This document shows positions 1 to 5,082 of a stretch of 5,184 nt of DNA, one piece after another. Position numbers and translations under genes: made by a program. The stretch comes from Candidatus Desantisbacteria bacterium CG1_02_49_89 (GTDB lineage: Bacteria > Desantisbacteria > UBA1551): the NCBI GenBank assembly GCA_001871075.1, contig MNUP01000103.1, forward strand, positions 1 through 5,184. Direction: 5' to 3'. Each line of letters starts with the position of its first letter. Position 1 is the first letter of the stretch. The notes beneath the pieces are model-generated. The model made no database searches. It was not told where the DNA came from and saw nothing but the letters and a program-made list of their open reading frames with translations.

Positions 1-1
1 C

Positions 2-1159
2 AGGCGGGACGACGCGTCTTCAGACCTGGGCCCGTTCCACTACCAGATCAAGGAAATAAAGATGTCTTTCGCCCTGAGGGATCACCAGTCGATGCAGGCG
101 GCGCTCTACAACAGGATGCTTGGGAAACTTCAGGGCTACACCCCTTTTCAGATGTCCTTAGTCCTCAGGAAAAAAGAAGAGGTCGTGCATTACGAGGATT
201 ACTCGAAGCGCCTGGATGAGCTGATCTCGTACTGGAGGGATATTAGGGACGGAAAGTCAAAGCCCGAACCTTACGGGCCGGACAAGGTGAACCCGCCGTG
301 GCGCGTTTACGCGAACAGGACCCTTGACGAAAACATGGACCTGACCCTGCTTCCCGATGTCGGCGGGGCAACAAGAGAAAAAATAAGGTCGGAACTGGGC
401 GCGAACCGCATAGACGGCCTGTACAAGTTCTCCCTTGACGAGCTGAAGCAGAAATTCGAGGAGAAGCTGGGCACCTCGCTGTATTACCACGCGCAGGCAT
501 ACAGGGCGGGAAAACCGATAACGCCTCCGGGAACAGAAGTCGGATTCCCACGCAAGGCCCGCCACCTCTACCTTGACTTTGAAACGTCCGGCGAGATCTT
601 CAGTAATGACGCTGACGCGGATGCTGACCTTGACCCCCAGGATAAAAAACACTGCTACCTGATAGGCCTGTGGGACGCAGAACAGGATAATTTCGTTTAT
701 TTCCTCGCGAAGGGCGCGGAAAAAGAAACGGATATTTTCCGCTCTTTCATTGATTACGTGGGGGACCCAAAAGACGTCTGTATTTTTCACTGGAGTGACT
801 ATGAGGTAAGGGTCATGGATGAGGTCGCGCAGCGCTGCCCGGACCTTTCAAAGGGATTAGGCGCGATCAGGCAGTCCTGCATAGACCTGAAAGAAGTGAT
901 AAAACACCAGATCTACATGCCGGTTCCAAACTACTCGATCAAGCAGGTCGCCCCTTTCCTTGGGTTCAAGTGGAGGCAGGAGGAAGTGGACGCGCTTGAA
1001 TCAATGGTGCTTTACTGGGACTACTTAAACGGCGATGAAGGGGCTATCCGGAAAACCATTGACTACAACGAGGACGACTGCCGCGCGATGTACTACACAG
1101 ACTCAAGCCTGTGCCGGATGTTCGGCCTGCCGTTCCCCGGCAGATCAGCTGAAAGCTGA
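2..1159 (+). CDS. TM0106-family RecB-like nuclease, 3' part (start off window)
   Basis: The frame is open to the left edge, so the gene begins outside the window. The ATG at 62 is internal: the codons just before it encode E-I-K (53-61), which fits the (D/E)xK part of a PD-(D/E)xK nuclease site, and QAALY follows as the RecB-type QxxxY motif. Counting from that ATG, a helix-hairpin-helix-like stretch lies near 95-130. A DEDD-type RNase H-like domain (YprB/RNase_H_2) then runs from about 168 to 355, with DFE (172-174), an aspartate at 275 and YNEDD (335-339) as likely metal ligands. This order is typical of TM0106 putative nucleases, cytoplasmic proteins presumed to act on DNA; their substrate is not established. 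No helicase follows, so this is a stand-alone form. An Asp-Ala tract at 183-191 looks like a loop expansion. The last codons and the stop lie in a heptamer repeat. The gene converges on the minus-strand gene at 1373. Confidence 0.87.
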   Translation, partial: RRDDASSDLGPFHYQIKEIKMSFALRDHQSMQAALYNRMLGKLQGYTPFQMSLVLRKKEEVVHYEDYSKRLDELISYWRDIRDGKSKPEPYGPDKVNPPWRVYANRTLDENMDLTLLPDVGGATREKIRSELGANRIDGLYKFSLDELKQKFEEKLGTSLYYHAQAYRAGKPITPPGTEVGFPRKARHLYLDFETSGEIFSNDADADADLDPQDKKHCYLIGLWDAEQDNFVYFLAKGAEKETDIFRSFIDYVGDPKDVCIFHWSDYEVRVMDEVAQRCPDLSKGLGAIRQSCIDLKEVIKHQIYMPVPNYSIKQVAPFLGFKWRQEEVDALESMVLYWDYLNGDEGAIRKTIDYNEDDCRAMYYTDSSLCRMFGLPFPGRSAES

Positions 1160-1181
1160 AAGCTCAAAGCTGAAAGTAAAA
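1147..1181. repeat. Heptamer tandem repeat (AGCTGAA), five units
   Basis: Units begin at 1147, 1154, 1161, 1168 and 1175. The first, second and fourth are identical AGCTGAA, the third is AGCTCAA and the fifth is degenerate (AGTAAAA). The tract starts inside the nuclease gene, encodes its last residues (AES) and supplies its TGA stop at 1157-1159. Confidence 0.85.
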
Positions 1182-1192
1182 GAAAGGATCAC

Positions 1193-1216
1193 CACTGAGG
1201 CACGGAGACACAGAGA
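1193..1216. repeat. Octamer tandem repeat (CACNGAGR), three units
   Basis: The units are CACTGAGG, CACGGAGA and CACAGAGA. From memory, this kind of tract recurs in gaps of many unrelated bacterial genomes and is often mistranslated as a peptide containing TTEARRHRE. I treat it as a dispersed noncoding repeat with no known role. Confidence 0.8.
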
Positions 1217-1267
1217 AATATTCGACTTTTGCAAATGACTATTGACAAAACGACTGCCTTTGTAACC

Positions 1268-1297
1268 ACGGATTAACACAGATTTACACGGATTTTA
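1268..1297. repeat. Decamer tandem repeat (ACGGATTWAC), three units
   Basis: The units ACGGATTAAC, ACAGATTTAC and ACGGATTTTA follow each other without spacers. It is a second dispersed repeat type that is common in intergenic DNA of metagenome-derived genomes. It runs directly into the 9-bp repeat. Confidence 0.8.
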
Positions 1298-1339
1298 AAC
1301 TATGTAAACTCTGTAAACTATATAAACTTTGCAAACTAC
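1295..1339. repeat. Nonamer tandem repeat around AAACT, five units
   Basis: AAACT recurs at 1297, 1306, 1315, 1324 and 1333, an exact 9-bp period. The unit consensus is roughly GTAAACTAT, and the flanking bases of each unit vary. Confidence 0.85.
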
Positions 1340-1340
1340 T

Positions 1341-1368
1341 GTGGACCGTCGACTGTGGACAGTGGACT
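1341..1368. repeat. Heptamer tandem repeat (GTGGACT), four units
   Basis: The units are GTGGACC, GTCGACT, GTGGACA and GTGGACT at an exact 7-bp period. The tract ends against a T-run just before the stop codon of the minus-strand gene at 1373. It completes a gap built almost wholly of repeats. Confidence 0.8.
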
Positions 1369-1372
1369 GTTT

Positions 1373-2380
1373 TTATATTTGCGCAAAGGCGTCCTTGACC
1401 ATCTGCCACACAAGCTTGTGATCGCCCCCGAAATCCAGAACGTGCGCCCCCGGCTCCGCTTTGTAAGACCAGACCGCTATCATATCAGCGCCCATTTTCG
1501 CTGCCTCAAGGATCGTCCTTTTTACCTCCGGTTCTTTCCCCGGCTTTATCCAGACTGCCTGCACCCAAAGCTGGCAGGGCTTTTTGTATTTCCCGCACAG
1601 TTCAACCGCCTCCCTTGTGTTATCCGTGAAATAGTTCCAGCCCCCTCCGTGTATCCAGTACGGGTCAGTCGCGAATACATCCATTTCAGGGATCTGTATG
1701 AACGGCTCCCAGTCCAGGATCCCGTACCATCCCCTGTTCGAATTTGTTCCCCTTGACCAGGGCATCATGCAAAGTATAGATGTCTTGCCGCCTGCTTCCT
1801 TGCCGAATTTAAGAAGCCTTGTCAGGAACTCAAGCAAAGAATCCTGCCTGAATTTCTGCACCTCATCCGTAAGCTCCTTCGGCATCGGTTTGCCGAAGGC
1901 GGATTTGAATTTCTCCTGGCAGTTTTTGCAGAAGCACGCCCATGCTTTCGGGTACGTATCGCAGGGAGAAAACGCGGGTTCGTCCCAGAAAATGCCGTCC
2001 GGCCTGAATTCCTCTATCACCTGTTTGGCTATATCCTTAAACCATGTTTCGAAACCGGCGTCGTTCGGACAGGCTTTTTCCGTGCGCCTGCCATCCGTGA
2101 AAACCTGGGTCTTATCCGGGTTATACATTGGATAAACAGCGCTTGGTATGGGTGAGGCGAATATGCCGAACCCGTGGAAATCCAGGTACACCTTTATTCC
2201 CCTTTCGCGCGCCTCTTTCACGGCGGCCTTTCTCGCGGTGCGGTAATACCACCAGTCCATCTCGTTGACGGTCAGGGTTATGGATGTGCAGCCCGCGGCC
2301 TTTATCTCATCCATGTCTCCGGGGATATGGTCCGGGTCGATCACTCCCAGGTACGCCACGTTCTTATCGGTCACCATCAT
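1373..2380 (-). CDS. GH42-like TIM-barrel protein, putative glycosidase
   Basis: This 335-residue protein has no signal peptide or membrane segment, so it is probably cytoplasmic. Eight strand-like segments can be read in order: VAYLGVI (8), SITLTVN (33), KVYLDF (63), GIFWDEP (129), SILCMMP (201), MDVFATDPYW (233), CQLWVQAV (269) and MIAVWSY (300). This fits a complete (beta/alpha)8 barrel. Asp133-Glu134 at the end of strand 4 is where glycosidases of this fold place the acid/base. C104 with C149, C151 and C154 resembles the four-cysteine zinc site of GH42 beta-galactosidases, and the context around them (a GRR...CPN segment, then CFCKNCQEKF) also matches that family. GH42 enzymes are about twice as long, and the glutamate nucleophile expected on strand 7 is not visible (Q274 lies there). 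Function and substrate are therefore unproven. The start is ATGATG, and the ribosome site suits the second ATG (2375-2377) better. Confidence 0.82.
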   Translation of the reverse strand: MMVTDKNVAYLGVIDPDHIPGDMDEIKAAGCTSITLTVNEMDWWYYRTARKAAVKEARERGIKVYLDFHGFGIFASPIPSAVYPMYNPDKTQVFTDGRRTEKACPNDAGFETWFKDIAKQVIEEFRPDGIFWDEPAFSPCDTYPKAWACFCKNCQEKFKSAFGKPMPKELTDEVQKFRQDSLLEFLTRLLKFGKEAGGKTSILCMMPWSRGTNSNRGWYGILDWEPFIQIPEMDVFATDPYWIHGGGWNYFTDNTREAVELCGKYKKPCQLWVQAVWIKPGKEPEVKRTILEAAKMGADMIAVWSYKAEPGAHVLDFGGDHKLVWQMVKDAFAQI

Positions 2381-2382
2381 TG

Positions 2383-2387
2383 CTCCT
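2383..2387 (-). promoter_or_regulatory. Ribosome binding site, GH42-like gene
   Basis: On the minus strand AGGAG sits 2 nt before the first ATG and 5 nt before the second. The 5-nt spacing equals that of the two complete genes upstream, which favours initiation at 2377 and a protein one residue shorter. Confidence 0.75.
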
Positions 2388-2396
2388 TTGAAAATA

Positions 2397-2557
2397 AATT
2401 ATGAGTTATGGAATTCGAAAGCATTCAGTAAAACTATCGAGAATGTTGCCCGAAGGGCAAAGTTATGAATCAGGGCTAAAGCCCTGAGTTACCCCGAAGG
2501 GGTCCCTTTGGGACAATTAAATCCTTGTTTTTGATTCATAACTAATAACTCATAATT
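2397..2557. repeat. Nested inverted-repeat element in gap
   Basis: The outer arms AATTATGAGTTAT (2397-2409) and ATAACTCATAATT (2545-2557) are perfect 13-bp inverted repeats. Inside them, 2461-2472 pairs with 2532-2543 over 12 bp, and a row of short GC hairpins fills the centre. The element takes up most of the gap between the aminotransferase and GH42-like genes. It has no coding capacity and could be a MITE-like or BIME-like unit. No target duplication is evident. Confidence 0.6.
2446..2514. repeat. Array of four small GC hairpins
   Basis: Four hairpins follow closely: TTGCCC-GAA-GGGCAA (2446-2460), CAGGGC-TAAA-GCCCTG (2471-2486), ACCCC-GAA-GGGGT (2491-2503) and GTCCC-TTT-GGGAC (2502-2514). 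The last two share two bases and exclude each other. None is followed by a U-run in either direction, so I do not call a terminator. Sequences like this recur in gaps of many bacterial genomes. Confidence 0.7.
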
Positions 2558-2564
2558 CATAATT
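2537..2564. repeat. Heptamer tandem repeat (CATAATT), four units
   Basis: The units are CATAACT, AATAACT, CATAATT and CATAATT. The tract forms the right arms of the inverted-repeat element, and two inverted copies (2397-2410) form the left outer arm. It ends 4 bp from the aminotransferase stop codon. Confidence 0.75.
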
Positions 2565-2568
2565 CTAT

Positions 2569-3711
2569 TTATTCTTCAAGTGTGCGTATAAGGCCACGCA
2601 GCTTATCTGCCTCTTCCCTTGCTTTTTCTTCGGGCTGCAAAGTGTAAAAAAGGACCATTCTGGGAATGATCCTTTCCGCAACAGGGCAAAGCCCGTCAGG
2701 ATATTCAATTTTATCCCTGTGATCCCCGCAAAGGAACGCGTGGGCAAGCCTTTCTTTTATGACGGGATGTTTATACGCGGGCATCCGGGTATATCCAATA
2801 TTCAACGACCAGAACCCGGCTTCTTTCGCGGCTTCTCTGAACCTGTCAAGGCTTATTCCAAATTCTTCGCCCTCAAATGTCGCAGCCCAGTAATGATATG
2901 TGGAAACCGCGCCGGAAGCGATCTGGGGTCTCAGCCATTTGCAGCCCCTGACTGCTTCATCATAATATTTCGCGTTCTTTTTTAAGCCTTCTATAAGGTC
3001 AGGCAGTCTTTCCAGCTGGGCGATTCCTACAGCGGAAGTCAGCTCGTTCATCCTGAAATTGTAGTGCAGGCCGTGACCGATCGAGTGAAAAGTCGGAGCG
3101 CCTGCGTTCAGGTCCAGCTGCTTTGCGAATTCTTCGCTGTTCGTTGTTGCGATCCCGCCGTCGCCCAGGGACATCTGCTTGCTCGCCTGGAAACTGAAAG
3201 AACCGATATCGCCCCAGGCTCCGGCATACCTGTCTTTATAGGAAGCAAGTATTGCATGCGCGCAGTCTTCGATAACAAGAATGCTGTGCCTGTGCGCTAT
3301 TTCGACAATGTGGTCCATCTGCGCTGGAAAACCCCACGGATGTGTTACTATAACCGCCTTTGTCCTTTCAGTTATTGCTTCTTCCAGCTTGCCGGGGTCC
3401 ATCGCGTAGCTGGCAGGATCTATGTCCGCGAACTTCGGGATGGCGTTATTGTAAAGCGCTGCCATTGCCCCGAATATGAAAACAGGGTCGCAGATAACCT
3501 CGTCCCCGGCGCCCGCGACCGCGCAGATCACGCTTGAATGCAGAACGCTCATAGCTGAGTTCATCGCCACCGCGTATCTTGTCCCAGTCATTTTCGCGAA
3601 TTTTTCCTCAAACTCAGGAGTGAACTTCCCTCCCAGAGCGCCCAGGTTCCCGGACATAAGAACCTGTTCCAGCAATTCCAGTTCCCTTTTTCCATAAATT
3701 CTTTCAGGCAT
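2569..3711 (-). CDS. DegT/DnrJ/EryC1/StrS-family PLP aminotransferase
   Basis: This complete 380-residue, fold-type I PLP enzyme belongs to the family that aminates keto-sugars or keto-cyclitols using an amino-acid donor. It is cytoplasmic. Visible landmarks are the N-terminal GNLGALGGKFTPEFEEKFA, a cofactor phosphate-loop region at NSAMSVLHSS (51-60), HPWG (124-127), Asp149 in VIEDCAHA to contact the pyridine nitrogen, and the Schiff-base lysine K178 in SFQASKQMSLGDGG. NFRMNELTSAVGIAQLERL (218-236) is a further family signature. The SFQ-SK wording around the lysine is closer to AHBA-synthase and scyllo-inosose aminotransferase relatives than to the usual SFHPTK of nucleotide-sugar enzymes, but the substrate cannot be assigned. 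Length and ends are normal. The start is set by AGGAG 5 nt upstream. It is separated from both neighbours by about 190-200 bp of repeats, so co-transcription is uncertain. Confidence 0.93.
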   Translation of the reverse strand: MPERIYGKRELELLEQVLMSGNLGALGGKFTPEFEEKFAKMTGTRYAVAMNSAMSVLHSSVICAVAGAGDEVICDPVFIFGAMAALYNNAIPKFADIDPASYAMDPGKLEEAITERTKAVIVTHPWGFPAQMDHIVEIAHRHSILVIEDCAHAILASYKDRYAGAWGDIGSFSFQASKQMSLGDGGIATTNSEEFAKQLDLNAGAPTFHSIGHGLHYNFRMNELTSAVGIAQLERLPDLIEGLKKNAKYYDEAVRGCKWLRPQIASGAVSTYHYWAATFEGEEFGISLDRFREAAKEAGFWSLNIGYTRMPAYKHPVIKERLAHAFLCGDHRDKIEYPDGLCPVAERIIPRMVLFYTLQPEEKAREEADKLRGLIRTLEE

Positions 3712-3716
3712 ATTTT

Positions 3717-3721
3717 CTCCT
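3717..3721 (-). promoter_or_regulatory. Ribosome binding site, aminotransferase gene
   Basis: AGGAG on the minus strand lies 5 nt before the ATG at 3709-3711, an ideal spacing that fixes the start. Confidence 0.8.
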
Positions 3722-3742
3722 AAATTTTCCTGCGCATAAAAA

Positions 3743-3819
3743 ATCCCCCTTTATCCCCCTCCCGATACATTCGTATACGGGATCCCGTATATATGAAACC
3801 GGGATTTTTAAAGGGGGAT
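3743..3819. repeat. Inverted repeat ATCCCCCTTTA / TAAAGGGGGAT
   Basis: Perfect 11-bp arms at 3743-3753 and 3809-3819 enclose 55 bp. A second C-run (TCCCCCT at 3754-3760) follows the left arm and a looser GAGAGGGATT follows the right arm. From memory, AAATCCCCCTTTA-type motifs are abundant dispersed repeats in many metagenomic genomes. The element lies upstream of the aminotransferase start. Confidence 0.65.
3774..3791. promoter_or_regulatory. 18-bp perfect palindrome, possible operator
   Basis: An uninterrupted 18-bp palindrome centred on GGATCC sits in the loop of the inverted repeat, about 63 bp upstream of the aminotransferase ATG. It could be the tip of the repeat element or a dimeric regulator site. 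I could not identify convincing -35 and -10 boxes beside it. Confidence 0.4.
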
Positions 3820-3855
3820 CGAGAGGGATTTGTGTTTTGCGATGCACGATGCATC

Positions 3856-3903
3856 CGCCCATTTAAAAATGGGCGAGACCTCGCCCCGATGGCCATCGGG
3901 GCG
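3856..3903. repeat. Overlapping hairpin cluster after PorV-like gene
   Basis: Three stems overlap. The first is 3856-3864 with 3867-3875 (9 bp around CGCCCATTT). The second is 3871-3876 with 3881-3886 (GGGCGA/TCGCCC, loop GACC). The third is a perfect 22-bp palindrome at 3882-3903. The middle stem shares bases with both neighbours and so competes with them. The cluster starts 6 nt past the minus-strand stop codon of the PorV-like gene. It may protect or end the transcript, though no U-run follows the strong stem. A doubled CGATGCA (3840-3853) lies just beyond it. Confidence 0.6.
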
Positions 3904-3909
3904 GGCGAG

Positions 3910-4854
3910 TTAGAACTTCGCCCCGACTGTTATCCTGATGGGATTGCCCAGCTCGCCTGCCGGCGTATACGAAAAGTCCGCGCAATAATCCTGCCATTTG
4001 AAACCGCCGCCGAAACAAAACCCCGCGAGCGGATTGATGTCCATCATCGAATCCGTCTTATACCCGGCCCTTACAGCGAACATTTTCTGTATCCATATCT
4101 CCATACCGGCGTGAAGCGCCATTTTGTTGTCAAACGGAACGATCAGGTCAGCTATTACGGAGCCTTCAAGGTTCTCCTGCGCGAGGACCTTGTAGCTTAC
4201 GCCTGCCTTAAGCGCGGCCGGAAGCGGCGCCTCGGAAACGAATTTAAGCGGGGTGCCGAGGTTTTGCAGGGCTACTCCCGCGGTAAGGTTGGGCAGTTTC
4301 TCGGGATAATATATCGCGCCTATGTCAAATCCCACCGCGAGCGAACTTCCCTGGGCGTCTGCCGGGTCAAGTGTCTCGTATATGATCTTTACGGTCGCGC
4401 CGAGGCTGAGGTTCTTGAGCTGCCTCGCGTATGCCACGCCGACTGCCAGGTCGCCTGGTGAAAATGCCGCTCCGGAAACTCCGCCATCGGTCATGTAGGT
4501 CATGGACCCGTACCCAAGATATATCACGCTCGCCCCAAGCACGCTTTCCTGGGTCAGCCTTTGCCCGTAGGCGATAAAGCTCTGCGAGGTATCCAGCAGC
4601 CACATGTTATAGGTGAAGCTGGCCTCTATATTTGTGATAGAGTTCAGGCCGGCCGGGTTCCAGTAAATAGAGGTCACGTCGTCCGCCACAGCAGTGAACG
4701 CCTCTCCCATTCCCACAGCCCTTGCTCCGGCTCCCACCTTAAGGAACGCGGCGCCTGTAGTACCGGGCCCGCCGCAGGATCCGTGTAACGTGTAAAGTGT
4801 AAGGTGTAAGGCAACCAAAGACAAAATTAAAAACCAGATAGTTTTTCTATGCAT
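3910..4854 (-). CDS. PorV/PorQ-family outer-membrane beta-barrel protein
   Basis: This 314-residue protein begins with an export signal (MHRKT, then a hydrophobic run to about residue 23) followed by GPGTTGAAFLKVGAGARAVG and MGEAFTAVADDVTSIYWNPAGL (49-70). That is the signature start of the PorV/PorQ family, related to FadL-type barrels. The rest alternates short strands and turns, and it ends in ITVGAKF with the terminal phenylalanine expected of a BAM-assembled barrel. It should sit in the outer membrane. In Bacteroidota, PorV carries type IX secretion cargo by binding its C-terminal domain. Here the adjacent upstream gene ends in such a tail, which supports that role by inference. Part of the signal peptide (16-24, LHLTLYTLH) is encoded by a heptamer repeat, and the cleavage region HGSCGG lacks a clean A-x-A. 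GGAGG lies 5 nt before the ATG, and a candidate promoter lies about 34 bp upstream. Confidence 0.9.
   Translation of the reverse strand: MHRKTIWFLILSLVALHLTLYTLHGSCGGPGTTGAAFLKVGAGARAVGMGEAFTAVADDVTSIYWNPAGLNSITNIEASFTYNMWLLDTSQSFIAYGQRLTQESVLGASVIYLGYGSMTYMTDGGVSGAAFSPGDLAVGVAYARQLKNLSLGATVKIIYETLDPADAQGSSLAVGFDIGAIYYPEKLPNLTAGVALQNLGTPLKFVSEAPLPAALKAGVSYKVLAQENLEGSVIADLIVPFDNKMALHAGMEIWIQKMFAVRAGYKTDSMMDINPLAGFCFGGGFKWQDYCADFSYTPAGELGNPIRITVGAKF
4783..4810. repeat. Heptamer tandem repeat inside signal-peptide codons
   Basis: Read on the minus strand, the units are CTTACAC, CTTACAC, TTTACAC and GTTACAC. They encode residues 16-24 of the PorV-like protein, the second half of its hydrophobic segment. 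Seven is not a multiple of three, so a gain or loss of one unit would shift the frame. Confidence 0.85.
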
Positions 4855-4859
4855 GTTTT

Positions 4860-4865
4860 CCTCCC
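4860..4865 (-). promoter_or_regulatory. Ribosome binding site, PorV-like gene
   Basis: GGGAGG on the minus strand lies 5 nt before the ATG at 4852-4854, so the start is well supported despite the unusual signal peptide. Confidence 0.8.
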
Positions 4866-4887
4866 GTTATCAATTATTTCTATTGGG

Positions 4888-4915
4888 TATATAAATGCAG
4901 CTTACAAGCTGACAA
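4888..4915 (-). promoter_or_regulatory. Candidate sigma70-type promoter for PorV-like gene
   Basis: On the minus strand TTGTCA (4910-4915) is separated by 16 bp from TATATA (4888-4893). Transcription would start near 4881, leaving a leader of roughly 27 nt that contains the ribosome site. The -35 box lies in the left outer arm of the inverted-repeat element. This is inferred from consensus matching only. Confidence 0.4.
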
Positions 4916-5082
4916 GCTTACTAATACAAACGCATAAAATAACCTGATAGTGTCATTGCGAACGAACGAAGTGAGTGTGGCAATCTCGTCGTTAAAACCG
5001 AGATTGCTTCGTCGTTTCACTCCTCGCAACAACAAATTACTTAATGCGTTTGTATTAGTAAATACGTGACTTGTGAGCTTGT
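4904..5082. repeat. Composite nested inverted-repeat element, about 180 bp
   Basis: The inner arms at 4918-4935 and 5044-5061 are perfect 18-bp inverted repeats (left arm TTACTAATACAAACGCAT). The outer arms at 4904-4916 and 5070-5082 match at 12 of 13 positions, and the left one is part of an 8-bp direct repeat (CTTACAAG, CTGACAAG). A separate repeat family occupies the centre. The element fills most of the gap between two minus-strand genes and encodes nothing recognisable. It could be a MITE or a large transcript-folding unit. Confidence 0.75.
4951..5030. repeat. GTCATTGCGA-type dispersed palindromic repeat
   Basis: It begins TGTCATTGCGAACGAACGAA and ends TCCTCGCAAC, with a central hairpin of GCAATCTCG (4980-4988) against CGAGATTGC (4999-5007) around a 10-nt loop. 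The outer ends pair imperfectly (TTGCGA with TCGCAA). From memory, this family is widespread in gaps of many bacterial phyla and gives rise to spurious peptides such as CHCEERSDVAIS. Confidence 0.75.

Noticed and set aside
62-64. ATG at 62 as the true start of the nuclease gene
   Set aside because: The frame is open upstream and encodes the E-I-K nuclease motif immediately before it, so the start is off the window.
257-790. Minus-strand open frames inside the nuclease gene
   Set aside because: They are antisense to conserved codons of the nuclease and show no family signature.
1035-1238. Plus-strand reading frame ending in a TTEARRHRE-like peptide
   Set aside because: It overlaps the nuclease gene in another frame and then translates the tandem repeats. 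This peptide is a typical spurious product of the CACNGAGR repeat.
1268-1339. CRISPR-like repeat array
   Set aside because: The repeats are contiguous 9-10 bp units with no unique spacers.
1359-1374. Possible intrinsic terminator (ACAG-TGGA-CTGT then TTTT)
   Set aside because: The stem is only 4 bp and arises from the GTGGACT heptamer repeat, which is too weak to call although the T-run is suggestive.
3793-4461. Long plus-strand open frame of 222 codons
   Set aside because: It lies antisense to the well-supported PorV-like gene, begins inside a repeat and shows no recognisable domain.
4768-4785. Lipoprotein signal at Cys27 of the PorV-like protein
   Set aside because: The residues before the cysteine are H-G-S, which does not fit a lipobox needing Leu or similar at -3, and the family is a beta-barrel.
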